A DNA stretch of 64,000 nucleotides from Archaeoglobales archaeon (GTDB taxonomy: Archaea; Halobacteriota; Archaeoglobi; Archaeoglobales; Archaeoglobaceae), in assembly GCA_030055525.1 (NCBI GenBank), contig JASFYJ010000002.1, positions 127,048-191,047 of the forward strand. Reading direction: 5' to 3'. Shown in pieces: positions 44,595-52,337 of the stretch. Position 1 is the first letter of the stretch; each line of letters begins with the position of its first letter. Made by a program: the position numbers and the translations under genes. The notes below the pieces were generated by a model, which saw only the letters and a list, made by a program, of their open reading frames with translations, did no database searches and was not told the origin of the DNA.

Positions 44595-45355
44595 TTTTTC
44601 AGATCGCTAAAAAGGCATTCAAGTTCTTTTATTTCCTTTTTCAAGATACCATCGTAATACTGCAGCTGTCCAATAAATTTGCTTATCTCTGGATCCATTG
44701 GCAAAACTTTGAGTTTTAAATTGTAGAGCTTTGAAAGATTTTCGGCTTCTTCAACACTACCAAAAGGATAGATCTTTCTATCTCCTGACAGGATGTATGC
44801 CATGTTTACGATAAAGTATCGGGTCCTTATACTGCTTTCTTTTAGGTATTCAAGCATTTTTCGAACGACATCTATGGATAGCTTGGAAGCTAGCGTTACG
44901 ACAATAGCTTCCGGTTTTACTATCCTTGTAAGCGTCAAGAGCTCTTCACCCATTCCAGGAGGCATATCGATTATTACAGTGTCCTCCTCTACGTTCGATA
45001 AAGCCATGAAAGATTCAACAACACTCCTCTCTTGAGATCCTGGCAATATCAAATATCTATCTCCGATAAGTCCGTTTATGCTGAATATGGACAGTTTTTT
45101 AAGTTTAAAAGGCTCTATCCCTTCCTTACTGACCTTGTGAAGTTTATTCTGCATTCCAAAGAGTTTTGTAACTGAGTTTCCATAGATGTCAAGATCTAAC
45201 AGAGCTACAGATCCCATCTCACTCAGGCTGAGAGCTAGCAGAGAAGCTAGGGTACTCTTACCCACTCCACCTTTCGAGCTCAAAACCGCTAAGACCTTTT
45301 TACCCGAAAACTTTTTCCTCGCAAACTCAAGCATCGGATTCATAATCGATACCAT
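44591..45355 (-). CDS. Mrp/MinD-type ATPase in HypB position (probable ATPase-type HypB)
   Basis: P-loop ATPase of 254 residues with the deviant Walker A LSSKGGVGKSTLASLLAL, SVALLDLDIYGNSVTKLFG and VIIDMPPGMGEELLTL. It overlaps hypA by 29 bases and hypF by four, and no GTPase-type hypB with a histidine-rich stretch is in the window. In Thermococcus an Mrp/MinD-family protein of similar size, encoded beside hypA, forms a complex with HypA for nickel insertion. By context this is the same kind of protein, acting with HypA; an iron-sulfur carrier of the Mrp/Nbp35 kind is the main alternative. Confidence 0.75.
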   Translation of the reverse strand: MVSIMNPMLEFARKKFSGKKVLAVLSSKGGVGKSTLASLLALSLSEMGSVALLDLDIYGNSVTKLFGMQNKLHKVSKEGIEPFKLKKLSIFSINGLIGDRYLILPGSQERSVVESFMALSNVEEDTVIIDMPPGMGEELLTLTRIVKPEAIVVTLASKLSIDVVRKMLEYLKESSIRTRYFIVNMAYILSGDRKIYPFGSVEEAENLSKLYNLKLKVLPMDPEISKFIGQLQYYDGILKKEIKELECLFSDLKK

Positions 45356-45746
45356 CTACCAAAACAGACAACTCGGACGTGAAGTCGTGTGAACCGCAGA
45401 AAGGACATCTAGCAAAGGATGAAACAAATGCTGGCAATAGATGCAGCGGATTCTCTTCTCCATAGTTTTCGAAGACTTCACTGAGTTGTCTTTTTATCTC
45501 TTCTAAACTGAACCTTCTTCCACAGTTTCGACAATCAAAATCCGTATCCCTAACTCTAACTTCGAACTCTGAGTTCTCGAGGACAGTATTTTTTTTAAGT
45601 ATTTTAAATGCATCTCTCATTATATCCAAATCCAGCATCGACAACGAAGGTAGAGATACCACAACCTTCATAATATTAACGCCCCTCTCTTTTGCCCATT
45701 TCTCCATTGTCTGTATCACAGACATGGCGATTGCCCATTCATGCAT
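45327..45746 (-). CDS. hypA: Hydrogenase nickel incorporation protein HypA
   Basis: Nickel metallochaperone for the [NiFe] active site. The 139 residues start with MHEWAIAMSVIQTM, giving the nickel-binding His2. The zinc site uses CRNCGRRF and CPFCGSHDF. The roughly 38-residue insert between the cysteine pairs is like the long HypA of Thermococcus, the form known to pair with an Mrp/MinD-type HypB. First gene of the hypA-ATPase-hypF operon. Confidence 0.93.
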   Translation of the reverse strand: MHEWAIAMSVIQTMEKWAKERGVNIMKVVVSLPSLSMLDLDIMRDAFKILKKNTVLENSEFEVRVRDTDFDCRNCGRRFSLEEIKRQLSEVFENYGEENPLHLLPAFVSSFARCPFCGSHDFTSELSVLVDGIDYESDA

Positions 45747-45827
45747 GCAAATGGTAAATTAGATAAAATATGAGTTTTTCGATTCATTTCGGAAGATTGA
45801 AATAGAGGTGTCAAAAGAATTTATTCG

Positions 45828-46289
45828 ATGAGTAGGGTTGTGATAGGCCTTGGAAATGAATTGCTGGGTGATGAAGGAGTAGGAATTGAAGTTGTCAGGA
45901 TTCTGAAAGAAAAGATCAAAAATAAAAATATAGGTTGTAAAGATGTTGAAGTTTATGAGGGAGGGGTTTCTGGATTCACGCTTCTTAGCCTAATTGAGGG
46001 TAAAGAGAAGGTAGTGATAGTCGATGCTGTTATTGGAAACGGAAGGCCTGGAGATGTTTACAGGTTTAGGCTTTCAGATGCTGTAGAGAGAAGCAAGATT
46101 CTTTCAATCCATGAACTCGACTTCATAAAGTGTTACAGATTGGCAAAGAATTTTTCTGACTTACCGGAGAACGTTGTTGTTGTAGGTATAGAACCAGAAA
46201 AATTTGAATTAGGAGGATTATCGAGCAAAGTTAAGGAAGCGATCCCAAAGGCTCTGGAGCTTGTAATTGAGGAGATTTGCAAAGATTAA
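45828..46289 (+). CDS. [NiFe] hydrogenase maturation protease
   Basis: Endopeptidase of the HycI/HyaD family, 153 residues. VIGLGNELLGDEGVGIEVV carries the nickel-recognition acidic residue, then VVIVDAVIGNGRPGDVY and SIHELDFIKC with the conserved histidine, and VVVGIEPEKFELGG. It should remove the C-terminal peptide after the last histidine of the large subunit once nickel is in place. It is encoded on the plus strand, with its stop 4 bases from the end of the hydrogenase operon. Confidence 0.92.
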   Translation: MSRVVIGLGNELLGDEGVGIEVVRILKEKIKNKNIGCKDVEVYEGGVSGFTLLSLIEGKEKVVIVDAVIGNGRPGDVYRFRLSDAVERSKILSIHELDFIKCYRLAKNFSDLPENVVVVGIEPEKFELGGLSSKVKEAIPKALELVIEEICKD

Positions 46290-46293
46290 AAAT

Positions 46294-47622
46294 TTATTTG
46301 AAATTCTCTAGGATCTTCGCTCTCTCGTCTCTTATTTCGCTGAGCTTCTGACGCTTTGAAACCGGCTGTCCGCTTCCAAGTAAACAGCCACCCGGACAAA
46401 GTTTGAAAATTATCCTTTCAGCATTCATATTTAGCGCTGCATTCAGCTGCCCCAACCCTATGCACTCGTGAATTTCGGGTTTTTTGATTCTTATCTCATC
46501 AGCCTCTAAAGCTTCAAGTACTTCGTAATCTATTCTTCTTAACATAAGTTGCAATTCTCTTGCGGTGAGAACGTTGAAGCTGACGTTCTTCCAAGCAGCG
46601 CATTGAGTTACGTAAACTCCATTGAGTGGAATTGACGGCTGCAGCGTCTCTACTTTAATCTCCGGCCTTAGTTTTTTCAGCAAGCTATATTCAGCAGGAG
46701 AATAAGCGAAAATTTTATTTTTACCGTCCTTTAGCTCATAGAGTGGGGAATATACGACGACCTTCGAAAATCCAAAGTACTTAAGTGCTGCTATTATATG
46801 TCCGGCATCTATATTCTCCGCCTCCGAAAGCGCCGCAAGAGCTTCGGGTTCTATGTAAACAACACTTAAAGTTCCGTTTCTTATCTTCGTTATTATATTC
46901 TCAAGATCCATGCGATATGTTAAAGCCCCAACTGGGCAGTAGGAGGCACATAATCCGCACATTATACAGGATTTGTCGAAGGGTTCTTTGTAAGGCGTAG
47001 AGATTGCCGAATCTATACCTCTCTTGAAGTAATCTAACGCTTTTACACCTATCTTTCTACAAACCTCTATGCATCTACCACAAACGATGCACTTCGATCC
47101 ATCCAGATTTATTATTGGTGAATCAATGTTGAAAGTATTTCTTTCTATAAGCTCAAACCTCTTTTCTCCCTGCTTGAAGTAATGCCCATCCAGAATTTTC
47201 TTAAGAACTAAAACAATCTCTTCAATCGTTGGAGGGCAACCCCTTATATAGTAATCTACACTAACCACCTCTCTTACAGCCTTGGAGGTTTCATGTGCAA
47301 ATCTTACAGGATCTTCATATTTATCTACAGCGCTCTGGATTCCTCCAATAACTGCACAACTACCCATCGCCACCAAAATCTTCGATCTTGCCCTGAAAGA
47401 TTTAAGCATCTCGTGATCTCTATTGGAAACTACCGATCCCTGCACAATAGTAACATCGAACTTGCCCTCCTCATCATGCATTCCAGCCACTGGCCAGTGA
47501 ACTACTTCTATTCCGTTTCTCTGGAGAAATTCTATGACCTTTTCATCGACCAGATCGTATTCGCAACCGTCACAACCACTCAGACTCAACACTGCGAGCC
47601 TAACCTTATCGCCCATAATCAA
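46294..47622 (-). CDS. [NiFe] hydrogenase small-subunit N-half fused to ferredoxin and degenerate [FeFe]-hydrogenase domain
   Basis: The 442 residues fall into three parts. 1-150: NiFe small-subunit proximal-cluster domain with C17 and C20 (SGCDGCEYDL), C89 (GSCAVIGG) and C129 (RGCPP). 170-235: two [4Fe-4S] ferredoxin motifs (C178-C188, C219-C229). 250-442: a domain that follows the [FeFe] hydrogenase core, with GHIIAALKYFGFSKVVV, VYVTQCAAWKN (C341), VLTARELQLMLRR and KLCPGGCLLGSGQP (C409, C413). The first H-cluster loop (TSCCPGW in true enzymes) is missing, so H2 chemistry there is unlikely. The small subunit's usual cysteine-rich C-terminus is not here but in the protein at 48878. Last gene of the operon, overlapping the large subunit by four bases. 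Confidence 0.85.
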   Translation of the reverse strand: MIMGDKVRLAVLSLSGCDGCEYDLVDEKVIEFLQRNGIEVVHWPVAGMHDEEGKFDVTIVQGSVVSNRDHEMLKSFRARSKILVAMGSCAVIGGIQSAVDKYEDPVRFAHETSKAVREVVSVDYYIRGCPPTIEEIVLVLKKILDGHYFKQGEKRFELIERNTFNIDSPIINLDGSKCIVCGRCIEVCRKIGVKALDYFKRGIDSAISTPYKEPFDKSCIMCGLCASYCPVGALTYRMDLENIITKIRNGTLSVVYIEPEALAALSEAENIDAGHIIAALKYFGFSKVVVYSPLYELKDGKNKIFAYSPAEYSLLKKLRPEIKVETLQPSIPLNGVYVTQCAAWKNVSFNVLTARELQLMLRRIDYEVLEALEADEIRIKKPEIHECIGLGQLNAALNMNAERIIFKLCPGGCLLGSGQPVSKRQKLSEIRDERAKILENFK

Positions 47623-48881
47623 CCCTCCATTCTAATAACATGGGTAGCACAAGCCAAGCATGGGTCGTAAGTCCTTGCAAGAGCTTCTATAAGCTTGACA
47701 ATACCATAGATCTTCTCTTCTCCTCCGCTCGTCAGTATGTTCTTTAGAAGCTCCTCAGCCGACTTTTCAAAGTGGGCTGTGTTCATAACAGTTGGAGTGA
47801 TTATGTCGGCATCAACAACTTTGAGATCCTTGTTTATAGTATAGCAGTGAACAACTAGACCTCTTGGAGCTTCAACTATACCAACGCCCGTAGCTGGTTT
47901 CGGTTTGAAGTTCGATCTAAGTTTCAGATTCCTATCCAACATGTTTTCCAAGCTTAATAGCAAATCCTCGAGCATTATCTTCGTTTCTAAGGCTTTTGCA
48001 TGTATATTTGCAAACGGATTGTACTGCATGGCTTTGTAGATTTCACTTGGGATTTCGACGTTTTTTATCTTTTTTAGATTAAGCAATCTCGCTCTGGTTC
48101 CAACGTAAAATGCGCTTCCTTTATAGAAGCACTTCTTGCTTGTTGAGTTGTCTGTTTGGATCTCCTGAAGCAATTTCTTATATTCTGAACCTTTGAACTC
48201 TTCTCCATTTGAAACCTTTACTTTAAATTCTGAAGTTTTTGGTACAGTCTCCATTGGGGCTTTTTCAAGTGTAAGATAAGTTGAATTTGGCTCTCTCATT
48301 TCTGGAAGTTTGAGAGTTAAGCAAAGCTCTACAAAATCGTTTACCCCGTCTTTCACAGATTTAAGCATCTCGTAAGCCTTCTTTAAGTGCAGAGTGGAGA
48401 CGTCTTTAAAACCTCCAGGTGAATAGAGGTTCGGATTCGTAAGTCTACCACCTACAAGATCAAGAGCTTTTACAATTGGTGTATTAAGCTTTAAAGCCAT
48501 TGAGAGAGCTTTCTTTTGGACTTCCTCGTTTGCGTAATCTGGAACAGCCATTACGGCGAGGTGGGCAATTAGGTTCTGAACAGTCTGGATCTTGTTACAT
48601 ATATCCCTAAGTTCTGCTGCATCTTCCGGAACTTCTATCCCTAAAGCCGATTCAACTGCTAAATTAGAGGCCCAAAAGTGTGCCTGACTGCAGGCTCCAC
48701 AAACCCTTGAAGCAAGGTATGGCGGTTCATCGTACCTTCTTCCGACCATCATCTTCTCTATCAGCCGCATGGCTTTCAGGGAGTTGTAGTTTACAACTAC
48801 GTTCCCCCCTCCGACCTTTATTGTTATTTCAGAATCTCCAAATATTCTAATAGGTTCTGAAGATATTTTAAACGGATTCAT
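47619..48881 (-). CDS. [NiFe] hydrogenase large subunit, group 3 type
   Basis: Catalytic subunit of 420 residues. The nickel ligands are in RVCGACSQAH (C61, C64) and DPCLACATH (C408, C411), with H414 as the last residue before processing. The remaining VIRMEG is a six-residue C-terminal peptide for the maturation protease, so the enzyme requires nickel-dependent cleavage. GIVEAPRGLVVHCYTI is the conserved group 3 segment. The neighbours (NuoE-, NuoF- and NuoG-like subunits) point to an NAD(P)-linked soluble enzyme. It overlaps both flanking genes by four bases. Confidence 0.93.
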   Translation of the reverse strand: MNPFKISSEPIRIFGDSEITIKVGGGNVVVNYNSLKAMRLIEKMMVGRRYDEPPYLASRVCGACSQAHFWASNLAVESALGIEVPEDAAELRDICNKIQTVQNLIAHLAVMAVPDYANEEVQKKALSMALKLNTPIVKALDLVGGRLTNPNLYSPGGFKDVSTLHLKKAYEMLKSVKDGVNDFVELCLTLKLPEMREPNSTYLTLEKAPMETVPKTSEFKVKVSNGEEFKGSEYKKLLQEIQTDNSTSKKCFYKGSAFYVGTRARLLNLKKIKNVEIPSEIYKAMQYNPFANIHAKALETKIMLEDLLLSLENMLDRNLKLRSNFKPKPATGVGIVEAPRGLVVHCYTINKDLKVVDADIITPTVMNTAHFEKSAEELLKNILTSGGEEKIYGIVKLIEALARTYDPCLACATHVIRMEG

Positions 48882-49519
48882 CGTTTCACCTCCACGTATC
48901 TACTAATCATATCCATGTACTTGTTCCAGAACAGTTTTATCTTCGATAGAAGTTCATCCTTTTTCACTTTATCATCGTAAAACTCAATGGCACTTTTCCA
49001 GACTTCTGCACTAGTTATTGGCCCTCTACAACCTATGCATGGCATTCCGTTTTTCGTACATTCAGCATCACAACCAGCTATAGTTAAGGGTCCTAAGCAT
49101 GGCTGCCCTTTTGCAACTAAGCAATCAATTCCGAAAAACATGCATTCAGAGCAGACTACAGGAGCCTCGACTCCATAATCTTTTGCGAGGCTTAAAAGTG
49201 TACAAGCACCGCCTTTTCGAACGCAAGACCAGCATTTGATTTTGTGTGTTGCAAAAAGCAGATTTATAAGATCTCTCCTGTACTTTCTAATAGCATCGCT
49301 TTCAGTCGTAACCTTCAAACCTTCAGATACCGGATATCTGCATGATGGAAATAGTCTTCCACCAATATCAACAACACAGATCCTGCAGGTAGCTTCGTCA
49401 AATATTCCTTCTAGATGGCAGAGGGTTGGTATCTTAAAACCAGCTTTTTCTGCAGCGTCAAGTACTGTGGCATTTGAAGGAACTTCTACCTCTACACCAT
49501 TAACTATTACCTTCACCAT
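48878..49519 (-). CDS. HydA/HoxU-like iron-sulfur subunit fused to the NiFe small-subunit C-terminal cluster domain
   Basis: Electron-transfer subunit of 213 residues. 1-70: plant-type [2Fe-2S] domain (C34, C45, C48, C60). 88-110: His-Cys3 [4Fe-4S] site (H92, C96, C99, C106) as in NuoG and HydA. 120-166: eight cysteines in CSECMFFGIDC, then GQPCLGPLTIAGCDAEC and GMPCIGCRGPI. This last pattern is the C-terminal cluster domain of group 3 NiFe small subunits (compare the MvhG and HydD ends), not a normal part of HoxU or HydA. A helical tail follows. It would link the diaphorase to the NiFe module. Confidence 0.85.
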   Translation of the reverse strand: MVKVIVNGVEVEVPSNATVLDAAEKAGFKIPTLCHLEGIFDEATCRICVVDIGGRLFPSCRYPVSEGLKVTTESDAIRKYRRDLINLLFATHKIKCWSCVRKGGACTLLSLAKDYGVEAPVVCSECMFFGIDCLVAKGQPCLGPLTIAGCDAECTKNGMPCIGCRGPITSAEVWKSAIEFYDDKVKKDELLSKIKLFWNKYMDMISRYVEVKR

Positions 49520-49522
49520 ACT

Positions 49523-51361
49523 CTACACCTTCCCAACAGCTCCGGCTGGGCAAACTATCATGCACTGACCACACCTCAGGCACTTTTCAGCAATTATCTT
49601 GTGAGCATCACGCGGTTTACCCTCTATAGCTCCAGCAGGGCAGGATCTTAAGCAGGTTCCACAACCGTTGCATATACCGGGGTTTATGACATAAGTCACT
49701 AGCTTCTGACAGACTTTTGCTGGACAGTGCTTGCGTTCGATGTGTTCCAAATATTCATGCTTAAAGTACTTCAAAGTTGAGATCACAGGATTCGGAGCGG
49801 TTCCACCTAAGGCGCAAAGACTCGTTTTCATTATAGATTCTCCAATCTCCTGTAAAGTTTCGAGATCTTCGATTTTACCTTCCCCTTCTTTTATTTTTCC
49901 AAGTATCTGGTTAAGTAGTTTTACACCTACCCTGCAGGGTAAGCATTTTCCGCAAGATTCGGCAAGTGTGAATCCTGTAAAGAAATGAGCTACATCGACC
50001 ATGCACATCGAATCATCTATAACTACAAGACCACCAGATCCCATTATAGCTCCATACTGCTGTAGTGTTTCAAAATCGAGCTGAACGTCGAACAACTCCA
50101 CAGGTATACATCCTCCACTCGGCCCGCCAGCCTGTACAGCCTTTATATTTTTACCCTCTTTGGCACCTCCAGCAAGATCATAGATGAGCCTCCTTATTGT
50201 AGTTCCTATTGGGACCTCATAAACTCCTGTTCTTTTTACCGATCCAGTAACACAGAACATCTTCGTTCCACCGGTTCTTTCGGTTCCGTATTTTAAGAAC
50301 TCTTCAACACCAAATTGGAAGATCGTAGCTACATGAGCTAGGGTCTCGACATTGTTCAGAATCGTTGGCTTTCCCCATAATCCCTTAACCGCAGGATATG
50401 GAGGTCTCTGGCGAGATCTGGATCTACCTTCAATTGCGGCAATCAAAGCAGTTTCTTCACCGCAAACAAAAGCACCAGCACTTCTATACGTTACGATATC
50501 GAAGTTGAAATCTGTTCCAAGTATGTTTTTACCCAAAAATCCTTTTTCTCTTGCCTGCTGAACTGCTTTTGCCAATCTTTCAGCCATGAGCGGTTTTTCA
50601 GCTCTTACAAATATAACTCCGTTCGTCGCTCCAACAGCATAGCCGGCAATTATCAAGCCTTCAACTACTCTATGCGGATCAGATTCTGAAAGAAGTCTGT
50701 TCATGAAAGCTCCAGGATCACCCTCATCACCGTTGCAGATCACGTACTTTACGTCACTCTTCTGCTGATAGCAGAGGTTCCATTTAAGCCAGGTAGGAAA
50801 ACCAGCTCCACCTCTTCCTCGAAGTTTTGACCTCTTTATCTCTTCGATCACCTCTTCTCTTTTCATCTCCAAAGCTCTTTTAAGGCCTGAATACCCACCT
50901 GTAGCTATATAGTCCTCTATAGACTCAGGATCTATCAATCCACAGTTTCTCGAAACGAACCTTACTTGGTACTTCCATGGATCAAGTTCGGTAAGCTCCT
51001 GCGGGGATTTTACGCCATCAACCTTAAACCTTACAGCCATCGCTTCTGAAAGATCGCCGTTAACATAGTTCTGGATTATCTCTTTTATTTTTGAGGCATT
51101 GTTTGGATCTACATTTCCATAGATTGCAGGTGGTAAGCCTTCCTTAGCGATCTCTATCCAAGGATCGATGAAACATTGACCCATACAACCTACTCTGTAT
51201 ATCTCCGCCTCTACTCCCAAAGACTCGATTGCGTTAACAACAGCATCTCTCACAGAATTTACTCCTGCAGCTAAACTGCAGCTTGCAATCGGGATCCTAA
51301 TCCTAAAGCCCTTTGGCCCGTAAATTATTTTCCTAGTCTTCTCATCTATTTTCAAACTCAT
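49523..51361 (-). CDS. NuoF/HydB-like FMN- and NAD-binding diaphorase subunit
   Basis: The 612 residues have an N-terminal thioredoxin-like [2Fe-2S] domain (C28, C59, C63), the NuoF core with the FMN/NAD loops LRGRGGAGFPTWLKW (180-194), NGDEGDPGAFMNR and SAGAFVCGEETALIAAIEG, then SCGKCLPCRVG with a distal cysteine for a [4Fe-4S] cluster. HIERKHCPAKVC follows, and a 2x[4Fe-4S] ferredoxin ends the protein (CNGCGTCLRSCPAGA, CLRCGQCMIVCPAGA). This layout matches HydB of electron-bifurcating hydrogenases rather than plain NuoF or HoxF. It lies 13 bases after the HydC-like gene. Confidence 0.92.
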   Translation of the reverse strand: MSLKIDEKTRKIIYGPKGFRIRIPIASCSLAAGVNSVRDAVVNAIESLGVEAEIYRVGCMGQCFIDPWIEIAKEGLPPAIYGNVDPNNASKIKEIIQNYVNGDLSEAMAVRFKVDGVKSPQELTELDPWKYQVRFVSRNCGLIDPESIEDYIATGGYSGLKRALEMKREEVIEEIKRSKLRGRGGAGFPTWLKWNLCYQQKSDVKYVICNGDEGDPGAFMNRLLSESDPHRVVEGLIIAGYAVGATNGVIFVRAEKPLMAERLAKAVQQAREKGFLGKNILGTDFNFDIVTYRSAGAFVCGEETALIAAIEGRSRSRQRPPYPAVKGLWGKPTILNNVETLAHVATIFQFGVEEFLKYGTERTGGTKMFCVTGSVKRTGVYEVPIGTTIRRLIYDLAGGAKEGKNIKAVQAGGPSGGCIPVELFDVQLDFETLQQYGAIMGSGGLVVIDDSMCMVDVAHFFTGFTLAESCGKCLPCRVGVKLLNQILGKIKEGEGKIEDLETLQEIGESIMKTSLCALGGTAPNPVISTLKYFKHEYLEHIERKHCPAKVCQKLVTYVINPGICNGCGTCLRSCPAGAIEGKPRDAHKIIAEKCLRCGQCMIVCPAGAVGKV

Positions 51362-51374
51362 AGCTCACTCCTCC

Positions 51375-51905
51375 TTACATTTCTTTTAGAGCCTGAGCTC
51401 TGTATTTTCTAACAAGTTTTCTGCCCTCAGAGGGTGTTAGTTTCCCATGAACGTATCTTTCTTTACCATCCGCCGACGTAACCATCGCAACCGGAGCGAG
51501 ACTACAGCAACCAAAACATCTAGCAGGTTCTATAGTTATTGCCAGGTCGTCTGTTGTATGTTTATCTCCCTTCAGACCCATTGCATCTCTCATCGCTTCA
51601 TACACAATTGCAGAACCGAGCAGATAGCATGCTGTACCAAAACAGATTGAAACTATGTATCTACCAACGGGTTCAAGTCTAAATTGATGATAGAAGGTCG
51701 CTACGTTGATTATCTCTGCAATTGGCACTTCTATCTTTTCTGAAAGTGTTTCTAGTATATCTCTGGGTAAGTAATGGTATCTTAGCATCACTTCCTGTAG
51801 CATTGGTATTAACATCGATCGATCTTTTCCATACTTTTTAACAAGTTCGCTTACAAAGGTATCGTCGTCCAATCTCTCCCGTGATCTTTCGAATTCACAT
51901 TCCAT
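51375..51905 (-). CDS. NuoE/HydC-like [2Fe-2S] subunit
   Basis: Thioredoxin-fold [2Fe-2S] protein of 176 residues, first gene of the hydrogenase operon. The cluster cysteines are in SICFGTACYLLG and ARCFGCCSLAPVA (C-x4-C ... C-x3-C). LPRDILETLSEKI and INVATFYHQFRLEPVGRY are typical of NuoE/HydC. ATG at 51905 is preferred over GTG at 51911; a TATA element at 51927-51937 (minus strand) lies about 25 bases upstream, giving a leaderless transcript. Confidence 0.92.
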   Translation of the reverse strand: MECEFERSRERLDDDTFVSELVKKYGKDRSMLIPMLQEVMLRYHYLPRDILETLSEKIEVPIAEIINVATFYHQFRLEPVGRYIVSICFGTACYLLGSAIVYEAMRDAMGLKGDKHTTDDLAITIEPARCFGCCSLAPVAMVTSADGKERYVHGKLTPSEGRKLVRKYRAQALKEM

Positions 51906-51911
51906 GTCCAC

Positions 51912-52128
51912 TACGACATTATTGTATTTTTAAACTTTTCAAAATTTGACCGGAGCAATTTTTTTCTGCAAAAATAATCGTTCTGAAATTTTACGGGGCT
52001 ATTAAATATTAATGGTTTTCACGAAATCAAAAAAAGATTTATATGTTTGTACGAATTTACACTATAAATTGGGGGGACACAGCTATCTAGAACTGATTTT
52101 GAAAAATTAAGGAAAAGGTTAAAATAAG
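51912..52128 (+). other. Intergenic region with possible plus-strand promoters, no gene identified
   Basis: The left end holds the minus-strand promoter of the hydrogenase operon. On the plus strand two TATA-like elements occur (TTTATATG near 52039 and CTATAAAT near 52061), followed by a G-run (TTGGGGGGACACAG, from about 52067). A short transcript of about 60 bases before the tRNA-Tyr terminator is possible, but I find no box C/D or other RNA family signature that fits. Confidence 0.3.
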
Positions 52129-52230
52129 TCCCGCCTCCCGGATTCGAACCGGGGACCCCGGGATATCTGCCCCCTTGCAGGGACAGGGCAGACTACAGTC
52201 CCGCGCTCTCGACCACTGAGCTAAGGCGGG
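52129..52230 (-). tRNA. tRNA-Tyr (GTA) with intron
   Basis: Reads on the minus strand as CCCGCCT acceptor, D-stem GCTC/GAGC, anticodon stem CGGGA/TCCCG, T-arm CCCGG-TTCGAAT-CCGGG, acceptor AGGCGGG and discriminator A. The anticodon GTA is at 52194-52196. Mature length is 74 bases; a 28-base intron sits after position 37. CCA is not encoded. A T-rich stretch (52102-52127, minus strand) could terminate transcription, and a TATA-like run lies about 30 bases upstream (near 52258). Confidence 0.96.
52165..52192 (-). other. tRNA-Tyr intron, 28 bases
   Basis: The intron interrupts the anticodon loop between positions 37 and 38. Its ends, TCTGCCC and GGGCAGA, pair with each other and give the short helix of a bulge-helix-bulge structure that archaeal splicing endonuclease cuts. 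Removing it gives a standard 7-base anticodon loop. Confidence 0.85.
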
Positions 52231-52337
52231 TTAAAGGCTATAGCTAGTTCGACTTAAAAAATTTGTGGAACAAATTTTAAGTTGGTTCAAAGACAAAATT
52301 TAAATAAAAATACTTGCTATTTTTTTGGGTGATTTCA

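Noticed and set aside
52037..52128. Box C/D guide RNA
   Set aside because: A CTGA is present but no RTGATGA box at a proper distance was found.
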